Of a stretch of 64,000 nt of DNA, positions 55,150 through 63,065 are shown in pieces. The position numbers were made by a program, and so were the translations under genes. The DNA is from Bacillus sp. OK048. Lineage in GTDB: Bacteria > Bacillota > Bacilli > Bacillales > Cytobacillaceae. A model generated the notes under the pieces. It saw only the letters and a list, made by a program, of their open reading frames with translations. It searched no databases and was not told the DNA's origin. Numbering within the stretch: position 1 is the first letter of the stretch; every line of letters starts with the position of its first letter. The DNA is taken from assembly GCF_900103525.1 (NCBI RefSeq), contig NZ_FNHN01000002.1, positions 522,204-586,203 on the forward strand. The letters run 5' to 3'.

Positions 55150-55179
55150 ATCTTACTTGAATTTGTCGAACATTGTCAA
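55150..55179 (-). promoter_or_regulatory. Sigma-A promoter of the metK leader
   Basis: On the minus strand a perfect TTGACA (55174-55179) and TAAGAT (55150-55155) are spaced by 18 bp, just upstream of the S-box. Confidence 0.7.
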
Positions 55180-55286
55180 TGACATTTTTAGCAAAATTAG
55201 GCTAAACCTACGATCTTTTTCCATTTTTAAATTCCAGTTAATAATAGAACACATTTTTTCTAATTAGTATGGATTATTAAACCGAA

Positions 55287-55297
55287 TGTGTTATACT
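55287..55297 (+). promoter_or_regulatory. CcpN-type operator overlapping the pckA -10 box
   Basis: TGTGTTATACT matches the CcpN binding consensus TRTGHYATAYW at all positions. It includes an extended -10 element (TG-T-TATACT). In B. subtilis CcpN represses pckA and gapB on glucose, so the site is in the expected place. Confidence 0.7.
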
Positions 55298-55348
55298 ATT
55301 TTCAAATATATTGAATATTAAAAATCCTAAAAGGAAGGGTTCCTATTG

Positions 55349-56932
55349 ATGAATTCTGTTCATATTCCAAATGAGTTAAGCACATTGTTGGACGAAAGTA
55401 ATGTCCACATCCAATTATCAGTTCCACAATTAGTTGAAAAAATCTTATCCAGAAATGAAGGTAAATTAACCTCCACTGGTGCCGTAAGTGTAACAACAGG
55501 TAAATATACTGGCCGCTCTCCACAAGATAAATTTATCGTCATCGAGGAATCAATCAAGGATAAAATTGATTGGGGTTCTTTAAATCAGTCAATTTCAGAG
55601 GAGGTTTTTAAAAACCTCTATCAAAAAGTATTAGATTACTTAAAACAAAAGGATGAAATCTTTGTTTTTAAAGGATTTGCGGGAGCAGATAAAAAGACAC
55701 AATTGCCGATACAGATTGTAAATGAATATGCATGGCATAATTTATTTGCTCATCAATTGTTTATTCGTCCTAGTGACGAAGAACTACTGACACACGCACC
55801 AGGCTTCACGGTCATTTCCGCTCCAAATTTCAAAGCAGATCCTGTTGTCGACGGGACAAAGTCTGAAACCTTTATTATCATTTCCTTTGAACAACGGACA
55901 ATTTTAATTGGCGGGACAGAATACGCTGGTGAAATGAAAAAATCTATCTTTTCAATCATGAACTACCTATTGCCCGAAAACAACATATTCTCGATGCATT
56001 GTTCTGCTAATGTTGGTGTTGAAGGGGATGTCGCGCTTTTCTTTGGTCTTTCTGGAACAGGTAAAACAACTTTATCTGCAGACCCAAAGCGTCGCTTAAT
56101 TGGTGATGATGAACACGGTTGGTCTTCAAATGGAGTTTTTAATATTGAAGGTGGCTGTTATGCAAAAACCATAAATCTATCTAGTGAAAAAGAACCACAG
56201 ATTTTCGATGCGATTCGGTTTGGTTCTGTTCTTGAAAACGTAATACTGAATCCTGAAACAAGAATACCTGATTATGAGGATTCTTCTCTAACTGAAAATA
56301 CAAGGGCTGCCTACCCGATTCAAGCAATTGACAATATCATTCAGCCAAGCATTGCCGGTCATCCGAATACCATCGTCTTTTTAACGGCAGATGCTTTTGG
56401 TGTACTGCCTCCCATCTCTAAATTAACAAGAGAGCAAGCGATGTATCACTTCCTAAGCGGTTATACATCAAAGCTTGCGGGAACAGAGCGTGGTGTAACG
56501 TCACCAGAGGCAACATTCTCGACCTGCTTTGGTGCACCATTCCTTCCTTTACCAGCAACACGTTATGCCGAGATGCTTGGAGAAAAAATTCTTGAACACG
56601 ATGTAAACGTCTTTCTTGTGAATACCGGCTGGACTGGCGGAGAATACGGGGTAGGAAACCGGATGAAGCTTTCCTATACAAGAGCCATGATACAGGCAGC
56701 ACTAGAAGGCGAACTAAACCATGTGGAAACCATTAAGGACAATATTTTCGGCCTTAATATTCCGCTTCACATTGCAGGTGTTCCTGATGAGGTTCTACAG
56801 CCGAACAAAACATGGGAGGACCCACAAGCCTATGAAAGCAAAGCGAAAGAATTAGCTAAAAAATTCCGAGAAAATTTTAAAAAATTCACTACAATCTCCG
56901 CCGAAATCGAAGAAAAAGGCGGACCAGAATAG
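55349..56932 (+). CDS. pckA: Phosphoenolpyruvate carboxykinase (ATP) PckA
   Basis: PckA (527 aa, as in B. subtilis) converts oxaloacetate and ATP to PEP for gluconeogenesis. [11 protein letters not shown], the kinase-1a loop [13 protein letters not shown] (near residue 236), DDEHGW and NTGWTGG are all intact. I start at the ATG at 55349 behind AAGGAAGGG; a TTG directly before it is an alternative. A hairpin repeat starts immediately after the stop. Confidence 0.97.
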   Translation: MNSVHIPNELSTLLDESNVHIQLSVPQLVEKILSRNEGKLTSTGAVSVTTGKYTGRSPQDKFIVIEESIKDKIDWGSLNQSISEEVFKNLYQKVLDYLKQKDEIFVFKGFAGADKKTQLPIQIVNEYAWHNLFAHQLFIRPSDEELLTHAPGFTVISAPNFKADPVVDGTKSETFIIISFEQRTILIGGTEYAGEMKKSIFSIMNYLLPENNIFSMHCSANVGVEGDVALFFGLSGTGKTTLSADPKRRLIGDDEHGWSSNGVFNIEGGCYAKTINLSSEKEPQIFDAIRFGSVLENVILNPETRIPDYEDSSLTENTRAAYPIQAIDNIIQPSIAGHPNTIVFLTADAFGVLPPISKLTREQAMYHFLSGYTSKLAGTERGVTSPEATFSTCFGAPFLPLPATRYAEMLGEKILEHDVNVFLVNTGWTGGEYGVGNRMKLSYTRAMIQAALEGELNHVETIKDNIFGLNIPLHIAGVPDEVLQPNKTWEDPQAYESKAKELAKKFRENFKKFTTISAEIEEKGGPE

Positions 56933-57054
56933 AAAAGCGGAAGCGCCTTGCACAGGGGCGACAGGCATAAGACGAGCCGGCTGAAAGGTTGTTCTTTAAC
57001 CTTTCGGACGGATTGGCTTATGACCCCGAGCCCCTAGGCGCTGTAGCTAGACAG
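56933..57054. repeat. Nested-hairpin intergenic repeat, copy 3
   Basis: This 122-bp element starts at the base after the pckA TAG and ends in GCTGTAGCTAGACAG. It is the inverted near-copy of 36308-36430. Inner complementary arms (CATAAG/CTTATG, AAGGTT/AACCTT) and outer GCGCC/GGCGC arms predict a branched hairpin. It may act as the pckA terminator, since no separate T-tract hairpin follows closely. Confidence 0.88.
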
Positions 57055-57131
57055 TCAACTAATTTAACTGCTAGACTAAGTTAAGGATGTTGATATTAGG
57101 TTGAGGTGGCAGGTTAAGCAACCGAACTAAG

Positions 57132-57268
57132 AAATAGACGGAAGAATTCCGCTTAATGAGTAATTATTATTTAAAAAGGTCTTAATAGACGGAGAGATTC
57201 CGCCTATTGCCTCGAAAAATGCCTAAATGGGAGATTTTGCTTTGCATAAGCGGAAAACCTCCGCTTAT
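57132..57268. repeat. Three CGGA/TCCG small palindromes, downstream of pckA
   Basis: AATAGACGGAAGAATTCCGCTTA (57132 on), AATAGACGGAGAGATTCCGCCTATT-like (57184-57208) and ATAAGCGG...CCGCTTAT (57246-57268). The same motif style occurs several times inside both MITE copies. The spacing between them is unique sequence. Confidence 0.7.
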
Positions 57269-57387
57269 TTACTTTTGCTGGTTACTTGATTAAGAGCCGT
57301 GAGTTTTACTTTTTTATAAACCGATAACGGTGCCACCAATACGACTGTCATTTCGGCATGTCTTTTAAGAAAGGCACCCTCAAAAGG

Positions 57388-57424
57388 AAAGCCCTTATCG
57401 AACTAAACCGATAAGGGCTTTTAC
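57388..57424. terminator. Terminator of ytmB
   Basis: AAAGCCCTTATCG pairs with CGATAAGGGCTTT (57388-57400 with 57409-57421) over an 8-nt loop; T-rich on both sides. Confidence 0.85.
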
Positions 57425-57426
57425 AT

Positions 57427-57669
57427 TTAATTTGTTGAGTTTAATGAAATTAATTGATACGTTAACCAAGTGCTGTTATTTTGCCATTCAACTTTTTTTA
57501 TAACACCTGTCCCACTCGTATCACTATCAATTGTTTTTCTTACATCAATGGGGATATCAATTGGATAAAGTCGATAGCCTTCTTTTTCTAATAGGAAAAG
57601 ATTTTCTGCTACTCTTTTTTCTCTGCCTTTTGTGACAATCATCGTATTTAACTCAAAGGGCATTCCCAT
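57427..57669 (-). CDS. ytmB: YtmB, DUF2584 family protein
   Basis: An 80-aa small protein starting MGMPFELNTMIVTKGRE, the hallmark of YtmB/DUF2584, and the same length as the B. subtilis protein. Function unknown. The start at 57669 has AAGGAG 10 nt upstream; an ATG six codons earlier is rejected. It follows ytmA closely on the same strand and ends at a terminator. Confidence 0.88.
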   Translation of the reverse strand: MGMPFELNTMIVTKGREKRVAENLFLLEKEGYRLYPIDIPIDVRKTIDSDTSGTGVIKKVEWQNNSTWLTYQLISLNSTN

Positions 57670-57714
57670 AGAACCCGCTCCTTGCATATTGTACTTGGAC
57701 TTACTCCTATTTTA

Positions 57715-58509
57715 TCATCTTTTGATTTGAAATTTCATCCACTTCGATAAATCCTTTACGATTTTTCTGTTTACCACCGGAGGAAAGTAATGAGTAAAAT
57801 CAGTAAAATACCAACATTCCACTGGCTTATTCAACATTTTAAGTCTTTCTTCAAGCCTGTAGGCATGCTCTACAGATACATTGTCGTCAATTACACCATG
57901 AATGATAAGGACAGGAATTGTAAGCTTTTCCAGCCCATTAAGAGGGGTTCGTTCTTCATATCTTTCTGGATATTTTGCTGGCGTACCGCCAATCACTCTT
58001 TTCAACATCTTCCGTAAGTCGTTTCTTTCTTCGTACGTTAAAAACATGTCCGATACACCACCCCATGTGACAATCGAAGCAGCTTCAGGATACTTAAGAC
58101 CCGTTAACAATGCCATTACCCCACCTCGGGAAAAACCAAATATATGGACTTTCTCTATCCCAGGGTATGATTTTAAAAGCAGAAAGGCACTAAAGGCATC
58201 CTCCCTATCTTCTCCAGCAAAGTCCTCATTCCCCTCCCCACCTTGATTCCCACGATAGTAGGGTGCAAATACAATAAATCCTTCAGAAGCGAACTGTGCG
58301 ATTCTGGCCGGTCTGACCATCCCCACATTCTTAATTCCGCCTCGTAAATATAAAAAACCATCATAGTTCCCTTTTATTTTCGGCTCTGCAAGCATTCCCT
58401 TTACTCTTAACCCATTAGAAAGATAAGTAATCTCTCTTAATTCTACATGTGGATTCGGTGAAGGGAAACGATGAACCTCGATGATCTTTCCGTTTAGTTC
58501 GTTCACCAT
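57715..58509 (-). CDS. ytmA: YtmA, alpha/beta hydrolase of the S9 peptidase type
   Basis: A 264-aa prolyl-oligopeptidase-like hydrolase domain without the beta-propeller. The nucleophile elbow is IFGFSRGGVMA (Ser near residue 125), the acid is likely in HGVIDDNVS, and the histidine in DFTHYFPP. RGNQGGEG is typical of S9C-like enzymes. Substrate unknown. The ATG at 58509 follows AAAGGTGA; a longer reading is not supported. It is upstream of ytmB in one transcript and divergent from ytlA. Confidence 0.88.
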   Translation of the reverse strand: MVNELNGKIIEVHRFPSPNPHVELREITYLSNGLRVKGMLAEPKIKGNYDGFLYLRGGIKNVGMVRPARIAQFASEGFIVFAPYYRGNQGGEGNEDFAGEDREDAFSAFLLLKSYPGIEKVHIFGFSRGGVMALLTGLKYPEAASIVTWGGVSDMFLTYEERNDLRKMLKRVIGGTPAKYPERYEERTPLNGLEKLTIPVLIIHGVIDDNVSVEHAYRLEERLKMLNKPVECWYFTDFTHYFPPVVNRKIVKDLSKWMKFQIKR

Positions 58510-58626
58510 ACATTCACCTTTCGATTTTAAAATTATGTAACTAGGCATTCACACATTTGTTTCTCGTTCATACGATATGTTAAGCCAAAAGCCCAGATTT
58601 TTTTACGTATTAAAGGAGGATTTGCT

Positions 58627-59637
58627 GTGAAAAAGTGGTTAAAATTTAGTTTTTCCTCGCTTCTTATCGTGATTCTTATGTTTTCAATAGCGGCTTGTAG
58701 TAATACTGACCAGACCGAAAAACTAGAAAAGGTTCGATTAGTAGAAGTAACCCGATCTATTTTCTATGCACCTGAATATGTCGCAATTGCCAAAGGCTTT
58801 TTTGAAAAAGAAGGATTAGAAATCGAACTGTCGACAGCCTTTGGGGGCGATAAAACAATGACTGCCCTCCTGTCAGGTGGCGCTGACGTTGCCCTGGTCG
58901 GCTCTGAGACATCTATTTATGTTTATGCTCAAGGATCAAATGATCCCGTCATTAACTTTGCGCAGCTTACACAAACGGACGGCACCTTCCTTGTTTCAAG
59001 AGATAAAATTGAAAATTTCTCATGGGACCTTTTAAAAGGCTCCACATTTTTAGGGCAGCGTACTGGCGGAATGCCGCAGATGGTTGGTGAATTCGTTCTT
59101 AAAAAACATGGAATTGACCCACACCAAGATTTAACTCTAATTCAGAATATTGATTTTGCAAACATTCCTAGTGCTTTTGCATCAGGTACAGGAAATTTCG
59201 TTCAGTTGTTTGAACCACAAGCAAGTATTTTTGAAAAAGAAGGAAAAGGGCATATTATTGCTTCCTTTGGAACAGAATCAGGTCATGTTCCCTATACGAC
59301 CTTTATGGCAAAGGATAGCTACATGAAAGAAAACAAGGTCATGGTTGAAAAATTTACAAGGGCCATTTATAAGGCACAGCAATGGGTTAATACACATAGT
59401 TCTGAAGAAGTAGCAGAAGCAATTAAATCCTATTTCCCTGATACTGACATCAAGTTAATCAGTACCGTTGTTGATCGATACAAAGAGCAAGGCTCGTTTG
59501 CAACTGACCCAATCCTGGATAAGGAAGAATGGAACAATCTTCAGAATATCATGGATGAGGCTGGTGAACTTCCACAAGTGGTCGATCACAAGACCCTTGT
59601 CAATACACAAATTGCTGAAAAAGTTAAAGGTGAATAA
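58627..59637 (+). CDS. ytlA: ABC transporter substrate-binding lipoprotein YtlA (NMT1/SsuA-like)
   Basis: A 336-aa lipoprotein with lipobox IAAC (Cys about residue 24) and a periplasmic-binding fold of the NMT1/THI5-like group (RSIFYAPEYVAIAKGFFEKEGLEIEL). This family binds thiamine precursors, taurine, alkanesulfonates or nitrate; the ligand here is unknown. Initiation is at GTG, 7 nt after AAAGGAGG. It heads the ytlA-ytlC-ytlD operon. Confidence 0.9.
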   Translation: MKKWLKFSFSSLLIVILMFSIAACSNTDQTEKLEKVRLVEVTRSIFYAPEYVAIAKGFFEKEGLEIELSTAFGGDKTMTALLSGGADVALVGSETSIYVYAQGSNDPVINFAQLTQTDGTFLVSRDKIENFSWDLLKGSTFLGQRTGGMPQMVGEFVLKKHGIDPHQDLTLIQNIDFANIPSAFASGTGNFVQLFEPQASIFEKEGKGHIIASFGTESGHVPYTTFMAKDSYMKENKVMVEKFTRAIYKAQQWVNTHSSEEVAEAIKSYFPDTDIKLISTVVDRYKEQGSFATDPILDKEEWNNLQNIMDEAGELPQVVDHKTLVNTQIAEKVKGE

Positions 59638-59658
59638 TTAAATTGGGAGGCCGTCCAA

Positions 59659-60435
59659 ATGAGTTTCTTAATGGTTAACGATGTTCATCACACTTATTTC
59701 ACCAAATCCTCTGTGACCACGGCCCTCTCTGATATTTCTTTGCAAGTTGAGGAAGGAGAATTTGTCTCTTTCCTCGGCCCTAGCGGCTGTGGCAAAACAA
59801 CTTTGCTTTCCATTATTGCTGGTCTTTTTAAGCCTACCCAAGGAAGGATTTTACTGGAAAACAAACCCCTTTCGGGAGTAAAAAATCAAATCGGTTATAT
59901 GCTTCAGCAGGATTATTTGTTCCCATGGAAAACGATTGAAGAAAATATTCTTATTGGCTTAAAATTATCGAAACAATTGAATGATAAAACCAAATTAGCG
60001 GCTTTAAACCTTTTAAAACAAATGGGTTTAAGCGGCATTGAGAAACAGCTGCCAAAACAGCTATCTGGCGGTATGAGACAGCGTGCTGCTTTGGTTCGAA
60101 CGCTGGCAACAGAACCGAAGCTTCTAATGCTCGATGAACCGTTTTCTGCCTTAGACTATCAAACCAAGTTAAAGCTAGAAGATTTAGTATCAAATACACT
60201 AAATACATTCGGAAAAACAGCCATCCTTGTGACACATGATATCGGCGAAGCCATTGCCATGAGTGATCGGGTTGTGCTCTTTTCACCAAGTCCTGGAAGA
60301 ATTCATAAGGTAGTTGACATGCCAGCTGAGTTAAAGCAATTGTCACCTTTTAATGCAAGAAATCATGAGGCGTTTTCAAATATCTTTCAGTCAATATGGA
60401 AGGAGCTGGATTCACTTGAACCAAGAGAAAAATAA
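59659..60435 (+). CDS. ytlC: ABC transporter ATP-binding protein YtlC
   Basis: A 258-aa ABC ATPase of the nitrate/sulfonate/taurine type. Walker A is [12 protein letters not shown], the signature [11 protein letters not shown], Walker [13 protein letters not shown] and the H-loop VTHDI. GGGAGG lies 8 nt before the ATG. It couples to YtlD, whose likely start overlaps its 3' end. Confidence 0.93.
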   Translation: MSFLMVNDVHHTYFTKSSVTTALSDISLQVEEGEFVSFLGPSGCGKTTLLSIIAGLFKPTQGRILLENKPLSGVKNQIGYMLQQDYLFPWKTIEENILIGLKLSKQLNDKTKLAALNLLKQMGLSGIEKQLPKQLSGGMRQRAALVRTLATEPKLLMLDEPFSALDYQTKLKLEDLVSNTLNTFGKTAILVTHDIGEAIAMSDRVVLFSPSPGRIHKVVDMPAELKQLSPFNARNHEAFSNIFQSIWKELDSLEPREK

Positions 60436-61222
60436 CGTGAACCTTCTCCATAAAAATTATTTACATTCTTTAATAATTGAGAAAAGATGGGTCCGTTTTT
60501 TCCAATTGCTTATTTTTTTACTCTTTTTTTCTAGCTGGGAATTTTCAAGTCAACACCGATGGATAGACCCGCTTCTGTTTAGTTCCCCTACAAAGATTGG
60601 GTCTCTATTTCTAGAAAAACTCCAAGATGGGAGCCTTTTATCCAACCTTGGTGTAACATTAACGGAAACTATTTTTGGTTTCATCCTCGGAACATTACTT
60701 GGAACCATATTAGCAGCATTACTCTGGTGGTCACCGATGTTCTCAAAAATTATTGACCCCTATCTTGTCATCTTAAACGCCATGCCGAAGGTGGCGTTAG
60801 GACCCATCTTGATCGTTGCCCTTGGACCTGGTTATCCATCGATTATTGCAATGGGAGCAATCATTTCGATCATTATTACCACCATTGTCGTTTATACCTC
60901 GTTTAAAGAAGTGGACCCTAACTATATAAAAGTACTACAAACATTTGGTGCAACACGCTTTCAATGTTTTAAGGAAGCCATCTTGCCCGCCAGTTTTCCA
61001 ACCATTATTTCCACACTGAAGGTGAATGTTGGATTATCGTGGGTTGGTGTCATTGTTGGTGAGTTTTTAGTTTCCTCAAAGGGACTTGGTTACTTCATTA
61101 TTTACGGTTTCCAAGTATTTAATTTTACCCTAGTCTTTTTATCATTAATGGTCATTGCTGTTGTTGCCACGATTATGTATCAGCTAGTGGACCTATTAGA
61201 GAAAAAACTTATTAAGGAATAG
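60416..61222 (+). CDS. ytlD: ABC transporter permease YtlD
   Basis: A 268-aa BPD_transp_1 permease with six predicted helices and the EAA-type loop [28 protein letters not shown] choose the TTG at 60416, which has GGAG 10 nt upstream and overlaps ytlC by 20 bp; the GTG at 60437, just after the ytlC stop, is the alternative and gives 261 aa. It is the last gene of the ytlACD operon, with a terminator at 61217-61250. Confidence 0.85.
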   Translation: MNQEKNNVNLLHKNYLHSLIIEKRWVRFFQLLIFLLFFSSWEFSSQHRWIDPLLFSSPTKIGSLFLEKLQDGSLLSNLGVTLTETIFGFILGTLLGTILAALLWWSPMFSKIIDPYLVILNAMPKVALGPILIVALGPGYPSIIAMGAIISIIITTIVVYTSFKEVDPNYIKVLQTFGATRFQCFKEAILPASFPTIISTLKVNVGLSWVGVIVGEFLVSSKGLGYFIIYGFQVFNFTLVFLSLMVIAVVATIMYQLVDLLEKKLIKE

Positions 61223-61250
61223 CGGCTTACTTGAATTTGTCGCTATTCTT
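61217..61250 (+). terminator. Terminator of ytlACD
   Basis: GAATAGCG (61217-61224) pairs with CGCTATTC (61241-61248), followed by TTTTCATTTT. It overlaps the ends of the convergent ytlD and ytkD. Confidence 0.7.
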
Positions 61251-61721
61251 TTCATTTTGGAGTTTATAAATATAATTAATACACTCCTGAATCACTTCAT
61301 CCTTCATAATAAAGCTATATTCCTGCCCAAAGCGCAGCTGTAATAAATCTCCTTTTACTTCAACTGGTCCGTTGGTCTCATAATAGTTATTCGTTTTATC
61401 AACAGCTTTTATTTTTCCCCAAAAAACTGCCTTCACAAATGAACCCTTTTTGTCTGTTACTCGATATTCCCCTAGTTGCAACAGTTCATCGATGAGTGCA
61501 CCTGTCTCCTCATATACTTCACGGTGAGCCGCATCAATTAGGGATTCTCCTGCCTCTACTTTCCCCCCTGGAAATTCTAGCCCGCGAATTTTATGATTGG
61601 TTAAATACCAAACATCCAAATAATGAAGAATGACAAGCACATGGTTTGCTTCCTGATAGAATGCATTTTTCTTGAATGATAACTCCACTTTGTTCCCATA
61701 TGCATCTAAAAATTCTTTCAC
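61227..61721 (-). CDS. ytkD: Nudix RNA/nucleotide pyrophosphohydrolase YtkD
   Basis: A 164-aa Nudix hydrolase. The box GGKVEAGESLIDAAHREVYEETGA fits GX5EX7REUXEEXGU exactly. B. subtilis YtkD hydrolyses (oxo-)nucleoside triphosphates and is annotated as an RNA deprotection pyrophosphohydrolase. It converges on ytlD and shares its terminator region. Confidence 0.9.
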   Translation of the reverse strand: MKEFLDAYGNKVELSFKKNAFYQEANHVLVILHYLDVWYLTNHKIRGLEFPGGKVEAGESLIDAAHREVYEETGALIDELLQLGEYRVTDKKGSFVKAVFWGKIKAVDKTNNYYETNGPVEVKGDLLQLRFGQEYSFIMKDEVIQECINYIYKLQNEKNSDKFK

Positions 61722-61765
61722 CTTGCTCTCCCCTTGGTAACCCTTATTGCATTCATTATAATCGA

Positions 61766-61805
61766 AAATAACGGAAAATCCCTCAAAAAGGATTTTCCGC
61801 TATTT
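61766..61805 (-). terminator. Terminator of the 107-aa protein gene
   Basis: AAATA-ACGGAAAATCC pairs with GGATTTTCCG-CTATTT (61766-61781 with 61790-61805), followed on the minus strand by T-rich sequence. Confidence 0.75.
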
Positions 61806-62128
61806 TAGATTTCTTTAGGTAAAATCTCCATCGATTCAATATGCCTTTTTGCTTCATCATCACCTAGTGTGTAGATCATGCCATACACCTGTTCTATCGT
61901 ATTATCATAGGCATCGTTTTCACGATCATAATGATATTGTACATATGGAACGTGGGCCCTAAAAAAATTTTTCCATTCGATTGTGTAATTTTGATCAAAT
62001 AGCTCACGTAGCTGAGTAATTTCCACATCGTTCGCTTGAATTTTAAAGTTCCATGTTGAAGCTGTTGAACTTTGAGAAATTTGTCCATGCCCAACGTCAA
62101 TATAATAAGTCTTTTTTTGATCATCCAT
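61805..62128 (-). CDS. Conserved hypothetical protein, 107 aa
   Basis: A soluble acidic protein (MDDQKKTYYIDVGHGQISQSSTASTWNFKIQANDVEITQLRELFDQNY...). It resembles a small Bacillaceae-restricted family whose members lie next to ytkD; I do not know its function. The HVPYVQYHYDRENDAYD stretch is His/Tyr-rich. The gene has a good start context (AGGGGATGACATA then ATG) and its own terminator. Confidence 0.75.
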   Translation of the reverse strand: MDDQKKTYYIDVGHGQISQSSTASTWNFKIQANDVEITQLRELFDQNYTIEWKNFFRAHVPYVQYHYDRENDAYDNTIEQVYGMIYTLGDDEAKRHIESMEILPKEI

Positions 62129-62364
62129 TATGTCATCCCCTTTTACTATTATTTAAAATTTGCCACAAACAAATAAAATTTATTCTTATTCAAATTTCGA
62201 CTCATTTTTTAGAAATGATTAAGGTATAATTGTCATAATATTAAGAAAATATGTTTTTTTCTTTTTATTAATTTTTTGCTTCGTCTATAGAGGATATTTT
62301 TCATCATTAAGGGAATTGAATAAGTAAGGAAAATGATTTATAAATACTATGGAGGTGAACGAAA

Positions 62365-62622
62365 TTGAAATTAGTGGATGAATTATTTCAGATGTATCGT
62401 GACAAGCTTACAGGTGATGAAGAGGATATTGATATGTTAGCATTTGCCTTCTTAGAGGAAATGTCACATGAAGATCTATTACATTTAATAAAAGAGATGG
62501 ATAAACAGGAATTATACGATTTAATGGGGCTTTACTTAATTGAGAACTTAAAAGGAAAATTTGCGCAAGAAGAGTACGGACAACAACGCGCCCATACTTA
62601 CTATCCAAGGAATATACACTAA
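62365..62622 (+). CDS. Small acidic helical protein (possibly DUF6154 family)
   Basis: An 85-aa protein, MKLVDELFQMYRDKLTGDEEDIDMLAFAFLEEMSHEDLLHLIKEMDKQELYDLMG, predicted helical and very acidic. Family placement is uncertain. Initiation is at TTG, 7 nt after GGAGGTG. A TATAAT at 62225-62230 is a possible -10 element. A terminator follows at 62643. Confidence 0.78.
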   Translation: MKLVDELFQMYRDKLTGDEEDIDMLAFAFLEEMSHEDLLHLIKEMDKQELYDLMGLYLIENLKGKFAQEEYGQQRAHTYYPRNIH

Positions 62623-62642
62623 CTTACATACTCAGAACATAG

Positions 62643-62669
62643 GAACTGCTGATGTGCAGTTCTTTTTTT
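62643..62669 (+). terminator. Terminator of the 85-aa protein gene
   Basis: GAACTGC pairs with GCAGTTC (62643-62649 with 62656-62662), followed by TTTTTTT. Confidence 0.85.
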
Positions 62670-62723
62670 GTTTAAAAAACAAAATGGCATGCTAAAATAT
62701 AGGGTGTAAGGGGAGGAGAAAAA

Positions 62724-62879
62724 ATGTATACGATATTCGTGGTAAGCATCATTATTATTATCGTTGTTCTTTTGCTTGCGGTTATTACTACTTCAAAGGC
62801 TTATTCCTATAAACATACAGTAGATCCGATTGAGGATAATCCTTATAGACAAGATGAAGAAGAAGATCAAAAAAAATAA
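62724..62879 (+). CDS. ytzI: YtzI family small membrane protein
   Basis: A 51-aa protein read directly from the sequence: an N-terminal membrane helix (MYTIFVVSIIIIIVVLLLAV) followed by ITTSKAYSYKHTVDPIEDNPY and an acidic Lys-ended tail. The KAYSYKHTVDP segment matches B. subtilis YtzI. GGAGGAG precedes the ATG. A terminator lies directly after the stop codon. Confidence 0.85.
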   Translation: MYTIFVVSIIIIIVVLLLAVITTSKAYSYKHTVDPIEDNPYRQDEEEDQKK

Positions 62880-62916
62880 AAGAATTCCTATTCACTTCGA
62901 ATAGGGATTCTTTTAT
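62878..62916 (+). terminator. Terminator of ytzI
   Basis: AGAATTCCTATTC pairs with GAATAGGGATTCT (one mismatch), with A-rich and TTTTA flanks. Confidence 0.75.
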
Positions 62917-63065
62917 CATTCTCCGACAGAAGATTCCTACCTCAAGGAATGTGAAGGGCGAAGCCCAATAAGTATGTGAGAGATGAAAGTAGGTTGGCGT
63001 TAGCCAAAACAATCCTCACTATGGTATAATAGGAACAAACGTTTCTATTCGGTGAGGTGAGATTC

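Noticed and set aside
62920..63020. tnpA or left-end structure of an IS605 element
   Set aside because: Small hairpins (GGGCGAAGCCC, TGGCGTTAGCCA) are visible, but there is no transposase gene and the boundary cannot be fixed without the right end.
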